Assembly: GCA_905221605.1 (NCBI GenBank) | Contig: CAJNDS010002777.1 | Span: 2,501-66,500, forward strand | DNA from: Symbiodinium natans | Taxonomy: Eukaryota > Sar > Dinophyceae > Suessiales > Symbiodiniaceae | Direction: 5' to 3' | DNA: 64,000 nt | In this document: piece by piece, positions 9,056 through 18,960 of the stretch | Numbering within the stretch: position 1 is the first letter of the stretch | How the letters are laid out: each line of letters begins with the position of its first letter | Translations under genes and position numbers: made by a program | The notes under the pieces: model-generated | The model's input: only the letters and a program-made list of their open reading frames with translations | What the model was told of the DNA's origin: nothing | Databases searched by the model: none

Positions 9056-10069
9056 GCTCTTGACCCGCAGGGTTTAGAGATTCGAGGGTTGAAGGGTGTA
9101 AGGTTTAGGGTTAAGGCCTTGAAAGCCTTTAGCCTCCCGCCTGCAACATGCCATGTCGCTGTCAGCATTGCAATCCCATGCCCTAAACACGAAACAAGTG
9201 TGGAGATTCGTTTAAGTTAAGTTACGTATGTTTTTCGAGATGAAATACGTTAATGCGCATGCTGTGAGCCTCTTTCATGCGCACGTTGTGAGCCTCTTTT
9301 CAGACACCAACCTCGTCATACGGTACCTGAAGACGTTTTGTTTCGTAGCTCGTTTTGCTGACAATGAACAATCCTAAACCCCAAGCCCTTGTCCCCTAAA
9401 TCATGAATCCTAAACCCTAACGCTACACCCCTCGCCCTAAACCCTAAACCCGTTCTGGGTGCAGGAGGGCTTTACCCACCATGTGACGAAGACTCTAAAC
9501 CCCAAACCCCAAACCCTCTTTCCAAGACCTGGTAACCTCAAACCCTGAACCCTAAACCGTAAACCCTAAACCCTAAACCCCTAAGAGCCTCAGGACCACT
9601 TCGGAGAAGAGATCTTGGAGCACGGCGACAAAGATCGGTTCCTTGGGGGCCTTTGGAGTTTTTTGGAGGGGGGTTTGGGGTTTTTTAGGGGTTCTAGGGG
9701 TTTTGTGTTTAGGATTTTGGGGGTTCAGGGTTTATATAGGGTTTAGGTTTCGGGTTTAGGGTGTAAGGTTCAGGGTGTCGGGTTTTGGGGTTTAGGGGTT
9801 AGGGTGTAGGGCTTAGCTAAACCCTTCACTCTAACCCTTGGGTTGGGCTCAGGGTCCCGAAACCTCCGAACCCTTAGGACTCTCGGACCCCATCCCCCCT
9901 AGACCCTAAACCCTAAACCCTCAACCCCAGACCCCAACCCTCAGACCCCCCAAGCCCTAAACCCTAAACCCTAACCCCCTAAACCCCAAACCCGAAACCC
10001 CCTCAACCCTAAACCCCGACCCTCAAAACCCCCAAACCCCCAACCCCCACCGAAACCCTAAACCCCGAA

Positions 10070-10165
10070 CCCTAAACCCTAAACCCTAAACCCTAAACCC
10101 TAAACCCTAAACCCTAAACCCTAAACCCTAAACCCCAAACCCCAAACCCTAAACCCTAAACCCTC
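10070..10165 (+). repeat. CCCTAAA array before exon 10183
   Basis: About 10 CCCTAAA units, two CCCCAAA and further CCCTAAA, ending 18 bp before the acceptor. The CAAG at the acceptor follows directly from degenerating repeat units. Confidence 0.9.
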
Positions 10166-10182
10166 CCTAAGCCCCGCGCAAG

Positions 10183-10235
10183 GCTCCTGGACTTCATCGA
10201 GAGTCGCGCAGACCCCCAAGCTTGGGACAAGAAGC
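10183..10235 (+). CDS. tandem thioredoxin-like gene, domain 1 C-terminal helix exon
   Basis: With the two bases from the previous exon it reads RLLDFIESRADPQAWDKK, the last amphipathic helix of a thioredoxin domain (compare LxxFIxxR). Acceptor GCAAG. Likely donor C|GCCTCG (GC), phase 1, which joins to 11662 as KKR-LSASWGEG. A GA donor six bases on (CTCG|GACATT) is the alternative. Confidence 0.7.
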
Positions 10236-11661
10236 GCCTCGGACATTTCTTTAAATTTTGGGTTTTAGAGTCTTAGGTTTGAGGGTTTAGGGTTTAGGGT
10301 TCTAGGGTTTTAGGGTTTAGGGTTTAGGGTTTGGGGTTTGGGGTTTAGGGTTTAGGGTTCAGGTTGTTTTGGTGCAGGAGGCATAGGGTTCAGGGTTTAG
10401 GGGGTTAGGTGTTTTGTTCAGGAGGTTTAAAGGGATCTGGGAGTCTGTTGGGAGTTGTGATTTTTGTGTTTGTGGTCGAGTGGTTGAGGGGTTCTTAGAA
10501 CCCTGAACCCCAAACCCCAAACCCCAAACCCCAAACCCTAAACCCCTAAGAAGAGCATTTCACAAGTGGTCAAAGCCTGGTCGTCTCATGCTCTGTATCG
10601 GGGACCCCATGACCCTGAAGCCCTTAACCCTTAAGATCCGAAGCTAAACCCGACACCCGCAAACTTAACACCCCTGCAACCAAATGGAGGGCCTCTAAAG
10701 GTAGGCAGAACGCCTCAACCCTAAACCCTAGAACCCTTAAACCCTGATCCCCCCTCCCCGCCCACCCCCGCCCAGGGCGGCGGCATTTGGCCTGACGCCC
10801 GAGCAGGAGGACGATTGGGTTTTGACGGGTTTTTTGGGTTTAGGGTTTCGGGTTCATGGGGTTTAGAGGGTTTCGGGTTCATGGGGTTTAGGGTTTAGGC
10901 TTTCGGGTTTATGGGGTTTAGGGTTTAGGGCTTAAGGCTCATGGGGTTTAAGTCGGGTTTTCCAGTCTTATGGGGCTGCTGGGGCCTTGAGATTTTGGAG
11001 TTTTAGGCTTTCGGGTTTAGGGGTTCAGGGCCTGCAGGCCTCAAGGTTCAAAGCAAGACCCTATTCTCTAAACCCTGAACCCTCCCCACGTCAGGGTTCC
11101 GGCCTCAACCCCGTGCAACTTGGGATGCTCTCCCCTCGTGCTTGGTCCTGGCGAGTTGGTCTAAAGGTGCAAAAGGACATGAAACCCTAAACCCTAAACA
11201 AACCCTAAACCCTGAACCCTAAACCCCAAACCCCAAACCCGTCAGAAGTTCCTGAGGGACCTTCTGACCAGACTGTAAGACAAACATAATTGTGTTAGGG
11301 TACTTAAGGGGCTGATAAGTGGGTTAAATGGGGTTTAGGATTTGGCGCTGAGGGTTTGGGTGTAGGGTTTAGGTTGTGAAGTACCCTGATCCTCCAAGTA
11401 GAGACAGGTCGTAAGGTCTTTAGCATAGGGAATACAAGTTTGACAAGGGGGTTCTGCGACAACCCATACCTATTGTGGTGACTGCCGGTTACTATCAGGG
11501 GCCTTAAACCCCAAACCCTAAACCCTAAGCCCTAAGCCCTAAGCCCTAAGCCCTAAGCCCTAAACCCTAAACCCCAAACCCCAAACCCTAAACCCCAACC
11601 CCCCAAACAACCCTAAAAAGTCCCTGAGTCGACTGCAATGCACGAGCAGCGGAGGATGCAG

Positions 11662-11735
11662 GGCTCAGCGCCTCCTGGGGCGAGGGCCAGTACATGCAGC
11701 CGCCCCCCCGCTTCGGAGGCGTCGGTTACGGGAAG
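11662..11735 (+). CDS. tandem thioredoxin-like gene, exon after domain 1
   Basis: After a GATGCAG acceptor and two bases it reads LSASWGEGQYMQPPP then RFGGVGYGK. Phase fits the preceding exon. The Gly/Pro-rich tail looks like an inter-domain linker. The 3' edge is unclear because AAG is followed by CC; GGC|GTCGGT (GT) or TTCG|GAGGCG (GA) are possible. Confidence 0.5.
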
Positions 11736-11760
11736 CCTAAAACAGAGGGGGATAAGATGG

Positions 11761-11870
11761 GGGTCGGAATAATTGCTAATCGTATTTCCTTACGGTCCCT
11801 TTATATATATATATATATATATACTATAAGAACCCCCGAAACCCTATTCTAACTAGTCAGGCCCTTTTGT
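11761..11870. mobile_element. short dispersed element, family D copy 1
   Basis: It shares an ordered series of motifs with copies at 40570-40664 and 58224-58320: GGTCGGAATA at the left, a central 'cggtccctt' block, an AT-rich middle, then ACCCTATTCTAACTA...AGGCCC at the right. This copy has an expanded (AT)n at 11803-11822. There is no ORF. A non-autonomous element is the simplest reading. Confidence 0.6.
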
Positions 11871-12035
11871 ATTCACCCTGAACCCTAAACAAAGGGTTCT
11901 TATTTAGTAGCTTTAGGGCCCAAGGACATACTGAATGGGTACATGGACCCTTCGGGCATACAAGGTGCCTAGTTCCCGAGTGGCCTCTCAACAAGTAGTA
12001 GGCAAGTAGTAGGTAAACTGAAGGTCTTTGGCTCT

Positions 12036-12350
12036 TCCCGCCCTTCCCCCCCCCTTCCCCCCCTTCCCCCCCCCTTCCCCCCCCCTTCCCCCCCTTCCCC
12101 CCCCCCTTCCCCCCCTCCCCCCTTCCCCCCCCTTCCCCCCCTTCCCCCCCCTTCCCCCCCCCCTTCCCCCCCCCGTTCCCCCCCTTCCCCCCCTTCCCCC
12201 CTTCCCCCCCTTCCCCCCCTTCCCCCCTTCCCCCCCTTCCCCCCCCTTCCCCCCCTTCCCCCCCCCCCCTTCCCCCCTTCCCCCCTTCCCCCCCTTCCCC
12301 CCCTCCCCCCCCACCCCCCCCCCCCCCTTCCCCCCCCCCCTTCCCCCTTC
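12036..12350. repeat. pure homopyrimidine tract, C-runs with TT/T interruptions
   Basis: Over 300 bp of uninterrupted C and T, mostly blocks of 5-11 C separated by TT. On the - strand it is a G-rich purine mirror-type tract. Open frames across it are Pro/Gly-rich artefacts. It lies in the intron between 11735 and 12638. Confidence 0.95.
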
Positions 12351-12637
12351 AAAAAAATGCTGAAGCCCTGGTGACTTTCCGAGCATGTTTGAGCTTCCTT
12401 GCTCTCCAGGAGGAAGAAACGTTTATAGCCTTTGAATGCATTGGATGTTGGAGCAACCCCACACCCTAAACCCTAAACCCTAAGCCCTAAACCCTAAACC
12501 CTAAACCCTAGACCCTAAACCCTATACCCTAAACCCTCAACCCTCAACCCTAAACCCTAAACCCTAAACCGTAAAAAGTAAACCGTGGTAAGTTGAAGTT
12601 TAGAGAGCGGCTTTTCCATGAGCCCCCGTGATGCCAG

Positions 12638-12666
12638 GTGGTAAAGTGGTGGACTACTACTCCAAG
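12638..12666 (+). CDS. tandem thioredoxin-like gene, domain 2 first strand exon
   Basis: After a TGCCAG acceptor and two bases it reads GKVVDYYSK and ends AAG|GACCCG, a GA donor. It is the domain 2 counterpart of 6850-6879 (VVDYYAK), cut at the same residue. Joined in phase 0 to 13009 it gives VVDYYSK-DCVHCQHLDP. Confidence 0.7.
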
Positions 12667-13008
12667 GACCCGGGTTGGGATGTTCCCCCTTGAGGGGGTA
12701 ATAGCCCTAAACCCTAAACCCGAACATTTCAAGGCCCCGGGTTTTGTTCCGGTCCCCTTTTTTTCTCGCCACCTTATGGCAGTGCCAAAAATGCGTCCGC
12801 TCCCTAAACCGTAAACTAACCCTAAACATTGAACCCTGAACCCTGAACCCTGAACCCTAAACCCTAAACCCTAAATCTTAAACCCTAAACCCTAGACCCT
12901 AAACCCTAAACTACCTAAGCCCCAAACCCTACACCCGGAACCCTATTCAGCCCTAAACCCTAGACCCGTTTCCTTGAACTCAAGCTCCAAAGCCCCGAAC
13001 CAAGCCAG

Positions 13009-13038
13009 GACTGCGTCCATTGCCAACACTTAGACCCA
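13009..13038 (+). CDS. tandem thioredoxin-like gene, domain 2 active-site exon (CVHC)
   Basis: Ten codons (DCVHCQHLDP) lie between a GCCAG acceptor and a CCA|GCCTTT donor of GC type. CVHC is a complete thioredoxin-type CxxC redox motif, and CxHC resembles PDI's CGHC. Joined in phase 0 to 15230 it gives HLDP-VWKNAQRMW, parallel to SLDPVWKAAQKDW, which is unbroken in domain 1. The intron here is therefore specific to domain 2. Confidence 0.75.
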
Positions 13039-13965
13039 GCCTTTTGGCTCCACTTTGCAGGGTGAGGGGCTGGCTTTCAGGGTTTAGGGTTTAGGGTGTA
13101 GGGTTTAGGGTTTAGGGATTTTGGGAGTTGGGTTTAGGGTTTTAGGGGCTTGGGTTTGGGGGTTTAGGGTTTGGGGGGTTTAGCGGTTTAGGGTTCGGGG
13201 GTTTGGGGGTTTAGGGGTTTAGGGGTTTATGCATGCTATCCTTGTTTAGGGGTTTGGGGGTGTGGGGATGAGGGGTTTAGGGCTGTAGGGCTGTAGGGTT
13301 GTAGGGGTTTAGGTTTAGGAAGTTGGGTTTTGGGGTGTAGGGGCTTGTGTTTAGGGGTTTAGGGGTTGAGGGGTTCAGGGAGTTGGGTGTAGGGGTTTTG
13401 GGGTTGAGGCGTTTAGGGGTTCAGGGGTTTCGGGGTTTAGGGAGTTGGGGGTTTAGAGGTTTAGGGTTTCAGGGGTTTAGGGGTTTACGGGTTTGGGGGT
13501 CTTTCGGGTTCTAGGGCTTAGGGTCCCTAAGCCCGGAAAACCCTAAACCCAAGTTTCGGGGGCTTAGGGAGTTAGGTTCCCGGGCTTCCGCGCTCGCGAA
13601 GCCCGAAAACTTCCATAAGCCCTCTAACAGCCCTATGACCCTGCTACCGTTAGGGTTCAGAGAGTTTCAGGGTTTAGCGTTCAGAGTTTAGGGTTTAGGG
13701 TTAGTGTTTACATAGAGGGGCTCAGGCTTTCGCGCAGTGCAATCTTTCGGCATGGTGCACGTCTGCGGTTCAAAAACCAAAATGCTACCGCCTCGTGTTC
13801 GTCACGACGACGCCGACGACTTCCGTGACGGCTTTGGCTCATGTGCGGCTTCGTCGAGTTCCTCTGCTGCACTCCCGCACAGCAAGAAGCCGGCCACGCT
13901 TGCTCTTCACGTCGTCATCTGCACCAAGCACCCCGCCCAAATCCGAAGCCCGAAACCCGAAACCC

Positions 13966-14183
13966 TCTAAACCCCTCTAAACCCCTCTAAACCCTCTAAA
14001 CCCTCTAACCCCTCTAAACCCCTCTAAACCCCTCTAAACCCTCTAAGCCCTCTAAACCCTCTAAACCCTCTAAACCCCTCTAAACCCCTCTAAACCCTCT
14101 AAACCCCTCTAAACCCTCTGAACCCTCTAAACCCTCTAAACCCTCTGAACCCTCTAAACCCTCTAAACCCTCTAAACCCCTCT
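13966..14183 (+). repeat. CCCTCTAAA nonamer array
   Basis: About 22 copies of a 9-10 bp unit (CCCTCTAAA, CCCCTCTAAA, some CTCTGAA). This is an array-specific lengthening of the heptamer. Confidence 0.9.
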
Positions 14184-14211
14184 TTCTTATATATATTTAA
14201 ACCCTATAGTC

Positions 14212-14640
14212 CTTCGTGGCTAAGGGTCATTTCTTCGTGGCTAAGGGTCATTTCTTCGTGGCTAAGGGTCATTTCTTCGTGGCTAAGGGTCATTTCTTCG
14301 TGGCTAAGGGTAATTTCTTTGCTAAGGGCCATTTCTTCGTCGCTAAGGGCCATTTCCTGGGTGCTAAGGGTCATTTCTTTGTGGCTAAGGGTAATTTCTT
14401 CGTGGCTAAGGGTAATTTCCTTCGTGGCTAAGGGTAATTTCCTTCGTGGCTAAGGGTAATTTCTTCGTGGGCTTTTTCTTCGCTAAGGTATTTCTTCGTG
14501 GCTAAGGTTCGTGGCTAAGGGTAATTTCTTCGTGGCTAAGGGTAATTTCTTCGTGGCTAAGGGTAATTTCTTCGTGGCTAAGGGTAATTTCTTCGTGGCT
14601 AAGGGTAATTCTTCGTGGCTAAGGGTAATTTCTTCGGCTA
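14212..14640 (+). repeat. minisatellite, about 20 copies of a 20-22 bp unit
   Basis: The unit is TTCGTGGCTAAGGGTNATTTC. The earlier copies carry GGTCATTT and later ones GGTAATTT. It begins just after AAACCCTATAGTC. A related unit (TTCGTGGGCAATGGTCATTT) starts after AAACCCGATAGTC at 57276. Open frames in it (AKGHFFV repeats) are read-through of the repeat. Confidence 0.9.
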
Positions 14641-14649
14641 GGGTAAGTG

Positions 14650-14766
14650 CCCCCACCCCCCTCCCCCCCACCCCCCCCCACCCCACCCCCACCCCCCCCA
14701 CCCCCCACCCCCACCCCCACCCCCCCCCCACCCCCCCCACCCCCCACCCCCCACCCCCCACCCCTT
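14650..14766. repeat. CCCCCACC-type low-complexity tract
   Basis: Over 110 bp made almost only of C with single A, directly following the minisatellite. Confidence 0.9.
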
Positions 14767-14951
14767 CATGGGGGCCGATGAAATGCTTCGTGGGTAGGAT
14801 GGTCCATGACGGAGTGAGGTTGGAGGACAGGGCTTGCTGATAAGAAATGTAAACTTTTATTTTCTTAATGTTTTGGGATTCTCTGGGTGGGTGGGTTTTT
14901 TTCCGTTGCCTACACACACTGCTGGCCTAGTAAATGCTCGAACTTGAGATG

Positions 14952-15024
14952 CTGAACCCTAAACCCTAAACCCTAAACCCTAAACCCTAAACCCTAAACC
15001 CTAAACCCTAAACCCTAAACCCTA
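14952..15024 (+). repeat. CCCTAAA array facing a TTTAGGG array
   Basis: About 10 CCCTAAA units, followed after some 75 bp by a TTTAGGG array at 15098-15223. Inside this intron the two orientations therefore face each other. Confidence 0.9.
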
Positions 15025-15097
15025 GACCCTCTCAACCTCGGTTAGGCTTTAGGTTGGGAACCCACGGCCATGCGAAGCCTCTATCAGGTCTGGAATT

Positions 15098-15223
15098 GGG
15101 GTTTAGGGTTTAGGGTTTAGGGTTTAGGGTTTAGGGTTTAGGGTTTAGGGTTTAGGGTTTAGGGTTTAGGGTTTAGGGTTTAGGGTTTAGGGTTTAGGGT
15201 TTAGGGTTTAGGGTTTAGGGTTG
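15098..15223 (+). repeat. TTTAGGG array, 18 units, adjacent to exon 15230
   Basis: Pure heptamers run to within seven bases of the acceptor of exon 15230. This is an exception to the usual rule that introns end in the CCCTAAA orientation. Confidence 0.95.
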
Positions 15224-15229
15224 AGTCAG

Positions 15230-15295
15230 GTCTGGAAGAACGCGCAGCGCATGTGGAAGGAGGACCACCCAGAAGCCGACAGCGATGTCGTTCAG
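15230..15295 (+). CDS. tandem thioredoxin-like gene, domain 2 helix exon
   Basis: After a GAGTCAG acceptor it reads VWKNAQRMWKEDHPEADSDV then VQ. VWKNAQRMW aligns with VWKAAQKDW of domain 1. The likely donor is CG|GCTCCG (GC), which joins to 16181 as VVQR-WEKKECFG; GAT|GTCGTT is an alternative. The frame stops at TAG 15308-15310, which also requires a splice before it. Confidence 0.65.
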
Positions 15296-15398
15296 CGGCT
15301 CCGGCCTTCTTAGGGTGTTCATCTCCTCTGGTCATGGGTCACTGGGGGGTTTAGGGTTTAGGGTTTAGGGTTTAGGGTTTAGGGTTTAGGGTTTAGGG

Positions 15399-15512
15399 CT
15401 ACTACTCCCCCTCTATACTACCCGCCTAGGTTCCCCTGTAAATAAGGCTATGTAAGGAGAATTAAGCCTAATTGAGGCTATTTGAGGGGGGCGGGTAGCA
15501 CAGAGGCAAGGG

Positions 15513-15555
<43 letters not shown>

Positions 15556-15560
15556 AGTAG
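15399..15560. mobile_element. putative inverted-repeat element containing a 41-base G run
   Basis: The left end CTACTACTCCCC and right end GGGGTAGTAG are inverted repeats, and CTACCCGCC/GGCGGGTAG inside them are also inverted. The poly-G run covers about 15514-15554. A non-coding palindromic element with a homopolymer expansion is the simplest reading. Confidence 0.45.
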
Positions 15561-16180
15561 GGAAACCCATGATCTGAGCACTGACTTCGTAGGGGATACT
15601 AGGTAGACTTACAATGTACTTGAATACGTGGAAGGTTTAGATTTTCGCGCTTAGGGTTCAGCCGACGGTAGGGTTTAGGGTTTAGGGTTTGGGGTTTGGG
15701 GTTTAGGGTTTGGGTTTAGGGTTTGGGGTTTCCTCTATCATGCCTTGACATGGCAAGCCTCCGCAATTCGCGTTTGCATTACATGGACACCTGTATCAAT
15801 AGGGTTCCGACATGGCTCATATGGTGCCCCCAATAGCTCACAGAACGGGCTTTCTCCCTATGAAATACTCTAAGCCCTATGCCCTACATTCCCTAGCCCC
15901 TAAACCCAGCATAGTAAGCCCTGATCCCGAAATCCTTTTTTGTTAGGGGGTGGGTGGATGGTGGTAATGTCGAAACAAACCCCCAAGGCAACCCTCAGCC
16001 ATAAAGCCCTTAAGCCTTCAGGTCTAAAGCGTATGTGGGTGTGGGGTTTAGGTTTTAAGGTTTAGAAACCATAAAAACCCTAAACCCTAAACCCTAAACC
16101 CTAAACCCCAAACCATAAACCCTAAACCCTAAACCCTAAACCCCAAACCCCAAACCCCAAACCCCAAACCCCAGCCGAAG

Positions 16181-16244
16181 GTGGGAGAAGAAGGAGTGCT
16201 TCGGTAGCCGCTGGGAGCCCGGCAAAGACTTCGGCGAGTGCCAG
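16181..16244 (+). CDS. tandem thioredoxin-like gene, domain 2 exon ECFG
   Basis: After a CGAAG acceptor and one base it reads WEKKECFGSRWEPGKDFGEC then Q, ending CAG|GCGCCC (GC donor). ECFGSRWEPGKDFGECQ corresponds to ECYGADWKEGK + DYEECQ of domain 1, where an intron splits GK|DY. Joining to 16669 gives ECQ-AQGIHSFPTV, parallel to ECQKEGIESFPTI. Confidence 0.7.
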
Positions 16245-16668
16245 GCGCCCGACATGAAGCAGGGAATGCGGTTCAGGGTTCAGGGTTCAGGGGTTAGGGT
16301 TCAGGGTTCAGGGTTTAGGGTTTAGGGTTTAGGGTTTAGGGTTCAGGAATCAAGGTTCAGGGTTTAGGGTTTAAAGGCTTTAGGATTGTGGGTTCAAGGG
16401 TTTAGGTGTGGGGACTTTCGCTGGCTTTCAGTCCTAGGTAGCTTTAGTTGTCCAGTTTTCAAACCCCTGACCACTCTGGGCGGCAGCACCCAGCCCTAAA
16501 CCATAAGCCTGAAACCTCAAGTCCCCCTTCCCCCCATCCCCTAAAGCCCAAAGCCCTAAATCCCAGAATGCATGAAGTCCTCAACGCCGAAGCCCGAAAG
16601 CCTGAACCCTCAATCCTAAACCCTACACCCTAAACCCTAAACCCTAAACCCTAAACCCTCCCCCGCAG

Positions 16669-16700
16669 GCTCAGGGCATCCACTCCTTCCCCACGGTCAG
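16669..16700 (+). CDS. tandem thioredoxin-like gene, domain 2 cis-proline exon
   Basis: It reads AQGIHSFPTV plus two bases of the next codon, between CCCCCGCAG and AG|GCCCGG (GC donor, phase 2). SFPT holds the cis-proline. It joins in phase to 16996 to give SFPTVRFHAAN. Confidence 0.7.
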
Positions 16701-16995
16701 GCCCGGCAGTGGCTTTACTTTGCCCTTTTAGGTTTAGGGTTTGGGGTTTAGGGTTTAGGGTTTAGGGTTCAGGGTTTAGGCTTCAGGGTTCAGGGTGTAG
16801 GGATTCGGGTTTAGGGTAACGAAAGGTATAACTGTCATAATTATAGCTGGTTTCGAAACCCTGTGCCCAAAGAGTTTGACCCTGCATGTGACTGCTGACC
16901 GGGTTTCCTGGGGGCATCCAGGGGCGTTCAGGGGCGTTTTGGGTTCAGAGTTTTGGGCTTTAGGGTGTTTGGGGGGTGTTGCGTGAGCCGATCAG

Positions 16996-17035
16996 GTTCC
17001 ACGCTGCCAACTCGGATGCCTTTGAGGAGATCCAA
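16996..17035 (+). CDS. tandem thioredoxin-like gene, domain 2 exon RFHAANSDAF
   Basis: After GATCAG and one base it reads FHAANSDAFEEIQ. Phase with 16669-16700 is exact. Possible donors are GAG|GAGATC (GA) at 17026/17027 or a site in AAGGGGTTT. It occupies the position after the cis-Pro strand, where domain 1 has KYYYGKK. Confidence 0.55.
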
Positions 17036-17183
17036 GGGGTTTGCTGCGCTGTGGGCAGGCAAAGAGCTTCAAAGCCTAACCGGCACTCGAAGTCCTAAAC
17101 CAACCCAAAACCCTCGAGCAAGCATCTGAGTGCTAGTATGCAGTCCTGACTACTTGTGCGTGTTTGGCTGCCACCTTGACGTC

Positions 17184-17366
17184 CGGAACCCTAAACCCTA
17201 AACCCTAAACCCTAAACCCGAAACCCTAAAGCCCAAACCCTAAACCCTAAACCCTAAACCCTAAACCCTAAACCCTAAACCCTAAACCCTAAACCCTAAA
17301 CCCTAAACCCTAAACCCTAAACCCTAAACCCTAAACCCTAAACCCTAAACCCTAAACCCCAAACCC
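17184..17366 (+). repeat. CCCTAAA array, about 25 units
   Basis: Long pure array, ending in CCCCAAACCCTCC and a TTAG possible acceptor (17372-17373). The short stretch at 17374-17410 (GSDGILQDGDF in one frame) is too short to call confidently. Confidence 0.9.
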
Positions 17367-17432
17367 TCCTTAGTGGCAGCGACGGCATCCTACAGGATGG
17401 AGACTTCAGGGGGGGGGGCGGGTTGGTGTCAG

Positions 17433-17470
17433 TTTGTCGTGGAGAACATCGGCAGAAGCCCCTGCACAAG
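17433..17470 (+). CDS. putative small exon FVVENIGRSPCT
   Basis: Twelve codons plus two bases after GTCAG, ending AG|GCTTGT (GC donor). It lies between thioredoxin domain 2 exons in order, but its place in the fold is not clear. Confidence 0.4.
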
Positions 17471-17826
17471 GCTTGTCATGAACTCTGACCCGGCCGAGGC
17501 TCTCAACCTCAACCCCAACTCTTAAAGGGTTTACGATTTAGGGCTTAGGACTCTTAAACTGATCCCCCCCCCCCCACCCCCTCTGAGGACCCCTCAACCC
17601 TGAAGGAGCCCGGTTCCCTGCCTCCTCCCCCACTCACCGTCAACCCTAAACCCTCAACCTTTAAGCCGTAAATCCGAAACCTTAAAACCTAAACCCTAAA
17701 CGTAGTTTTAAACCCTACACCCGAAGCCCGAAATCCTAAACCCGAAATCCTAAACCCTAAACCCCGGACACTAAACCTTAAACCCTCAGCCCTAAGCCTT
17801 AAGCCCTGCAATTCACGCTTGGGAAG

Positions 17827-17868
17827 GATTTCACGGCCCAGCGGACCGCGAAGAACCTCGTCAACTTC
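17827..17868 (+). CDS. tandem thioredoxin-like gene, domain 2 C-terminal helix exon
   Basis: After a GGGAAG acceptor it reads DFTAQRTAKNLVNF, then GTGCCC (GT donor) or, a little later, GCTGGC. DFTAQRTAKNLVNFV is the typical last strand-helix of a PDI-type domain (Y-x-G-x-R-x-x-x-x-L-x-x-F). The frame stops at TGA 17884-17886, so it either splices before that or ends the protein. Confidence 0.6.
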
Positions 17869-18599
17869 GTGCCCGCTGGCCTTTGAAGAGTTAGGGTCTA
17901 GGGTTGAGGGTTTAGGGTTGAGGGTTTAAGGGTTCAGGAATCAAGGTTTAAGCTTCAGGGTTCAGGGTGCGGGGCCTTAAGCCTCAAGGTTTAAGGTTCA
18001 GTGCTTAAACCCTAAACCCTAAACCCTAAATTCTCAACCCTAAACGCTAAACAAACCTTGGTGGTGTGCGTGGTGCCAAAAGGCTGCGGAAAGCTACGTC
18101 ATTGCTGAAGCTCTTGGCCAAAACTCCCTAGACCCTAAAGCCAAAACCTTAAACCCGAAACTCCTACGCCCGAACCCCAACACCCTTCAAGGGCAACCCA
18201 TTCTTGACTTTTCTGTGATCCTCTCTGGGTTTTGAAAAGACTTTTCAGGGGTTTGGGGCTTAGGGCATAGGGTTTGGACCTTTTGAAGAGGGTCTCTATC
18301 CCCACAGGAACCCTAAACTGTAACCCTAAACCCAAAGGGTTCAGGGTTTCGGGTTTAAGGGTATAAAACCCTAAATTCTAAACCAGTCCCCCTAAACCCC
18401 CAAGCCCCTGCCTTCGAAGCCCTTCCTTTCAAACCCTAAAAACCCCAAAGCCTTCAAAACTCTGAGCCTTAAACCCTACACCCCCCCAAACCCTAAACCC
18501 CAAACCCCAAACCCCTAAACCCCTAAACCCCTAAACCCCTCAACCCCTAAACCCCTAAACCCCCAAACCCCAAACCCCAAACCCCAAACCCTAAACCCT

Positions 18600-18960
18600 G
18601 AAGCCTAAACCCTAAACTGCCGAGAGCGCCGCTGTCCATTTGCATGGGCGCTCGTGGCTTGGACCGAGGCCCCGTCCGAGTGTCCCCACAGAATGGTGAG
18701 GGAGGCCACGCCTCAGACCAAGGGCGTAAGCCCTGTAGAATGCGGACCCCAAACGCACCATTGACGTGTTTTTGGTCTTTTGAGGGGTCTGGCCCAGGCT
18801 TGCAGTTCACCTACCCCCCTACAGTTTTGCTGGCCGTTTACCAAGGCTGGTCGGGGCCCGTCAAGCCCCCCTCTTAGGCTTCATGAGACGCCCCAAAAGA
18901 GGGGGATCCAGGATTTGCTCGGACCCGCAATGAAAATGCGGGTTTTGTAGTATTGAAATC
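18600..18960. other. unique island without a convincing exon
   Basis: Non-repetitive sequence at 18615-18960 with open frames on both strands but no consistent splice pair. Short exons could hide here. No motif was seen. Confidence 0.35.

Noticed and set aside
11969-12386. Long Gly-rich and Pro-rich open frames on both strands
   Set aside because: They are translations of the C/T tract; no codon structure beyond the repeat.
14212-14640. CRISPR-like array
   Set aside because: Units are contiguous with no unique spacers; it is a minisatellite in a eukaryotic intron.
14216-14917. AKGHFFV repeat proteins on both strands
   Set aside because: Read-through of the 14212-14640 minisatellite and the adjacent C tract.
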